From NCBI GenBank assembly GCA_964604675.1, contig CAZSAT010000151.1, positions 1 through 15,866 of the forward strand: a stretch of 15,866 bases of DNA, read 5' to 3'. Positions 13,526 through 15,866 of this stretch are shown one piece after another. Each line of letters starts with the position of its first letter. Within the stretch, counting starts at the first letter, position 1. The DNA comes from CAZSAT01 sp964604675. GTDB taxonomy: Bacteria > Myxococcota_A > UBA796 > CAJQPC01. The translations under genes and the position numbers were made by a program. The notes below the pieces were generated by a model, which was not told the origin of the DNA, did no database searches, and saw only the letters and a program-made list of their open reading frames with translations.

Positions 13526-13555
13526 AGGGTAGCCGGACGCGGAAGCGCCGGCCAA
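13526..13555 (-). promoter_or_regulatory. Candidate promoter for the minus-strand operon
   Basis: Reading on the minus strand, TTGGCC (13555-13550) and TACCCT (13531-13526) are separated by 18 nt, a loose sigma-70-like pair. The -10-like box would place transcription almost at the start codon and fits leaderless translation from the GTG at 13518. The match to consensus is poor and the DNA is GC-rich, so this is only a candidate. Confidence 0.2.
13532..13552. other. Hairpin / inverted repeat in the divergent intergenic region
   Basis: GCCGG (13532-13536) pairs with CCGGC (13548-13552), and CGC (13538-13540) with GCG (13545-13547), leaving A13537 bulged and a GGAA loop (GNRA type on the plus strand). 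It lies in the 90-bp gap between the divergent genes and coincides with the spacer of the candidate minus-strand promoter, so it could be an operator or a 5' leader structure. Confidence 0.3.
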
Positions 13556-13601
13556 GCGAGGGCGCGTTAGGGACCTTTGGTACGATGCGACCGCCGCGGG
13601 T

Positions 13602-13607
13602 GAGGAG
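13602..13607 (+). promoter_or_regulatory. Ribosome binding site that sets the start of the subtilase-like gene
   Basis: GAGGAG lies 7 nt before the ATG at 13615, the strongest Shine-Dalgarno match in the window. It favours this start over the in-frame ATG at 13585, which has only AGGGA 11 nt upstream. A TACGAT hexamer at 13581-13586 could be a -10 box for this gene, but no matching -35 was seen. Confidence 0.55.
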
Positions 13608-13614
13608 CTACTCG

Positions 13615-14379
13615 ATGAGGTTCAGGGGCAACGACTACGACGGCGAAGGGGTCACCATCGCCATCATCGACAGCGGTGTCGACCCCTCCGATCCCCGCCT
13701 CGCGAACGCCAAGGTCGAGGGCTGGAACATCACGCTGAGCGCCACGGGTCACGCCCTGCTCGGCAGCGACTTCAGCGACGAGAACGGCCACGGCACGGAA
13801 GTCGCCGCCGCCATCCACTCGCTCGCTCCGGCGGCGGAGATCCACGCCATCAAGATCATGGACGCGCGCCTTCGCACCTCGGCAGACCTGATGGCGGCCG
13901 GCATCGAGACCGCGTTCCGCAACGGCTCCAAGGTGATCAACCTCTCCATGGGCACGCCGAACATGGGCAAGGCGCTGTTGCTCCGGGACGCGTGTGCGCT
14001 CGCGGTGGAGAACGGCAGCGTGGTGCTCGCCGCTGCCCACCCCAAGGGTGAACGCGCCTACCCCGCCGACCTGCCCGAGACCCTCGGCGTGGCCAGCCAC
14101 CCCGACTGCCCCCTCGAGAAGTTCTACTACTTTGCTCCCCACCGCTTTGCGCGCAAGGAGTGGGGCAACCTGTCGGGCAAGTTCCTGGCGTACGGCTACG
14201 GCGTGGCCGGCGACACCAGCGACCGCGGCGCCTACCGTGGCAGCGGGCTCGCCACCGCCTTCTTGAGCGGCCGCGTGGCGTGCCTGTGGGAAGCCCTGCC
14301 CGACGAGAGCCCCCAGGGCATCTGCGAGGTCGGGCGCCAGCTTGCCCTCACGCCGGTGCCCGAGATCGGCTACCGCTAG
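13615..14379 (+). CDS. Cytoplasmic subtilisin-fold (S8) protein with degenerate active site
   Basis: This 254-residue protein is a compact S8 domain without signal peptide or prodomain, so it should act in the cytoplasm. The catalytic Asp is present in AIIDSGVD (Asp19) and the His in NGHGTEVA (His59). INLSMGTP (108-115) matches the substrate-binding strand. Two key sites deviate. The usual AAGN-x-G oxyanion segment reads AAAHPKG (139-145) with Pro at the Asn position. The usual GTSM before the final helix reads GSGL (209-212), so the canonical Ser position is Gly211 and a Ser lies one residue earlier (Ser210). It may be a pseudoprotease used for binding, or may use the shifted Ser. The downstream FadL-like gene starts 3 nt after its stop, so the two are co-transcribed. 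The frame open further upstream is antisense to the M28-like gene and was not used. Confidence 0.85.
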   Translation: MRFRGNDYDGEGVTIAIIDSGVDPSDPRLANAKVEGWNITLSATGHALLGSDFSDENGHGTEVAAAIHSLAPAAEIHAIKIMDARLRTSADLMAAGIETAFRNGSKVINLSMGTPNMGKALLLRDACALAVENGSVVLAAAHPKGERAYPADLPETLGVASHPDCPLEKFYYFAPHRFARKEWGNLSGKFLAYGYGVAGDTSDRGAYRGSGLATAFLSGRVACLWEALPDESPQGICEVGRQLALTPVPEIGYR

Positions 14380-14382
14380 CCT

Positions 14383-15837
14383 GTGCTCGCTCTCGTGGCG
14401 GCGCTCGCTTCGGCGAGTCCGGTCGAACAGTATGGTTTCGGGGCGCGCGCCATGGGGCGAGCACAGGGCGGCGTCGCGCTCACCGACGGTCCCGCCGCCA
14501 CGATGCTCAACCCCGCAGGGCTCACCCGGCTGAAGCGGCAGCAGGTGCTCGTGGGCTACGCCGTCATGCGCTACGACCTCCACGACCTCCCGGAGGTCTC
14601 GTGGGACACCAACCAGGACGGGGTGCTCGACGCCTCGGACGGTACCCTGGACCTCGGGCCCGACTACGAGGTCCCCGACGGCGTGATGGCCGCCCACGGC
14701 TGGCCGCTCGGCTCCCGGTTGGGGCTCGGACTGGCCTTCTTCACGCCGAAGGACCGGCTGCTCCGGTACCACAACGTCGAGCCGAGCCTGCCAACCTACC
14801 TGATGTACGAGAACCGACCGCTCCGCTACGCGATGGCGGCAGGTCTCGCTGCGGAGCCCGTCGACGGGGTGAGCCTCGGGCTCGCGGTGCGCATGATCCC
14901 GCAGATGCGGTTGACGACGGCCTTCACGGTCGACGCGGTCTTCGCCGGGGGGGCCGACGAGGTGGAGGGGGCCGAAGACCTGCTGGAGGCGGGGGTCGAC
15001 ACCCACGACGTGACCCTGGACCTGTCCCCCGGTCTCGTGCCCATGGTGGGCCTGCAGGTGCACCTCGGTGCGTGGGCTGCCGCGCTCGACGGCCTGTGGC
15101 TGGCCGGCACCTGGCGCGGCGAGGGCGGCATGTCGATCGACGCCAGCCTCGACGCACAGATCAACGTCGGAGCGGAAGACATCGGCGAGTTCGAGCCACT
15201 GCTGTTCGCCACCGTCGCGCACGCCGCGCTCCAGATCTACGACCACTACCTCCCCCGTCAGGTCCAGGCCGGCGCCAGCTACACGCTGAGCGACACCTTC
15301 TCGGTGTACGTCGACGTCCAGCGCACCTGGTGGAACCGGATGGAGGTCAACGTCGCGCGGGTGTTGGAGGCGGAGCTCGTCGCGCCGCTCGTCGACCTGA
15401 GCGAGGTCGAGGTGGTGGACGGCAACCCCCTCGACCTGCACTTCCGAGACACCACCGGCCTCCGAACGGGCACCGAGCTTCGCTTGCCCGAGTGGCAGCT
15501 GCCCACCAAGGCCTCCTGGATGCGGGCGGTGGTCCGCGGCGGCTTCGGGTACGAGCCGGCCGCCCTCGAGGCCCAGGGGGAGGACACAGCCTTCCTCGAC
15601 GCCGACCGGCTCATCTTCGCTGGCGGGCTCGGCTTCGAGCACGGCAGCTTCTGGCCCGCGGTGCTGCAGGGCCCCATGGCCGCCGACAGCTTCTTCCAGC
15701 TCCACCGCCTGGCGGACGGGGAGCTTCCGCGCCCCGAGACCAGCGGGCTGCGCGAGGGCTACCCGCCCGATGGCGCTACCATCCCCATCGGCGGCACGAT
15801 CTGGTCCGCCGGCGTCCAGTGGAGCGTGGAGTACTGA
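14383..15837 (+). CDS. OmpP1/FadL family outer-membrane transport protein
   Basis: FadL-family proteins are 14-strand outer-membrane barrels with an N-terminal hatch that take up long-chain fatty acids or other hydrophobic molecules. The 484-residue protein has a short export signal (MLALVAALASA, then SP) and the family's N-terminal signature, GFGARAMGRAQGGVALT (18-34) followed by MLNPAGL (41-47). It has alternating barrel strands and a C-terminal VQWSVEY ending in an aromatic residue, as expected for barrel assembly. Residues 75-86 form a textbook EF-hand-type loop (DTNQDGVLDASD) between early strands. No Shine-Dalgarno precedes the GTG at 14383, which lies 3 nt after the S8-like gene, so translation is probably coupled. 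Only three lysines occur. The substrate cannot be told from sequence. Confidence 0.87.
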   Translation: MLALVAALASASPVEQYGFGARAMGRAQGGVALTDGPAATMLNPAGLTRLKRQQVLVGYAVMRYDLHDLPEVSWDTNQDGVLDASDGTLDLGPDYEVPDGVMAAHGWPLGSRLGLGLAFFTPKDRLLRYHNVEPSLPTYLMYENRPLRYAMAAGLAAEPVDGVSLGLAVRMIPQMRLTTAFTVDAVFAGGADEVEGAEDLLEAGVDTHDVTLDLSPGLVPMVGLQVHLGAWAAALDGLWLAGTWRGEGGMSIDASLDAQINVGAEDIGEFEPLLFATVAHAALQIYDHYLPRQVQAGASYTLSDTFSVYVDVQRTWWNRMEVNVARVLEAELVAPLVDLSEVEVVDGNPLDLHFRDTTGLRTGTELRLPEWQLPTKASWMRAVVRGGFGYEPAALEAQGEDTAFLDADRLIFAGGLGFEHGSFWPAVLQGPMAADSFFQLHRLADGELPRPETSGLREGYPPDGATIPIGGTIWSAGVQWSVEY

Positions 15838-15866
15838 TGGGCATCCTCCCTCGCCTGGCAGCGTGG
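15837..15866 (+). CDS. 5' end of a gene coupled to the FadL-like gene, cut by the window
   Basis: An ATG at 15837 overlaps the preceding TGA by one base (TGATG), the same junction seen between moaD and moaE. GTGGAG lies 5 nt upstream as a possible ribosome site. The ten visible codons read MGILPRLAAW and run to the window edge. This could be the start of a signal peptide or membrane segment, but no family can be named. Confidence 0.45.
   Translation, partial: MGILPRLAAW

Noticed and set aside
12391..13614. Long upstream extension of the subtilase-like frame
   Set aside because: The extension lies antisense to the M28-like gene and gives composition unlike a real domain; a strong ribosome site precedes the ATG at 13615.
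13567..15705. Minus-strand frame of 712 codons opposite the S8-like and FadL-like genes
   Set aside because: The plus-strand genes have clear family motifs, while the minus frame has only low-complexity His, Gly, Val and Glu text.

Overview
The window is GC-rich and very densely coded, with mostly G or C at third codon positions. It looks like a Myxococcota or related deltaproteobacterial chromosome. The main reasons are a giant secreted protein built from MopE-type Cys/Asp metal-binding repeats and FG-GAP propeller blades, a carboxypeptidase-regulatory-like repeat protein with a MYXO-CTERM-like tail (Cys cluster, short hydrophobic stretch, Arg-Arg-Arg), and an OmpP1/FadL outer-membrane protein. 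The species cannot be fixed from the sequence. No rRNA, tRNA, CRISPR array or insertion sequence was seen.

Layout. Positions 91-1432 hold a tight plus-strand cassette: moaD, moaE (both subunits of molybdopterin synthase) and a trmB-like tRNA methyltransferase. They are joined by 1-nt and 4-nt overlaps and followed by a perfect 6-bp stem-loop. Positions 1511-9610 are one intact ORF of 2699 codons with a regular plan: 7-bladed propeller, 11 MopE units, 7-bladed propeller, 9 MopE units, 7-bladed propeller. It meets a three-gene minus-strand operon tail to tail with a 20-nt overlap. That operon (13524 down to 9591) encodes an M28-like membrane protein with incomplete metal ligands, a lysine-free surface protein with five beta-sandwich repeats, and a flippase-like multispanning membrane protein; both junctions are GTGA overlaps. 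From a short divergent intergenic region a plus-strand pair starts at 13615: a cytoplasmic subtilisin-fold protein lacking the canonical catalytic Ser and oxyanion Asn, then a FadL-type porin. A further gene begins at 15837 and runs off the window.

How the parts may work together. The moaD/moaE pair gives a housekeeping metabolic function. The rest is cell-envelope biology: three exported proteins carry acidic DxDxDG-type loops, very few lysines, and short signal peptides without basic residues started from GTG or TTG. Two enzyme-fold proteins beside them look catalytically degenerate. No known defence or biosynthetic system was recognised. The strongest candidates for something new are the three-propeller, two-array giant protein with its first 2067 residues free of lysine, and the degenerate subtilase paired with a FadL porin.
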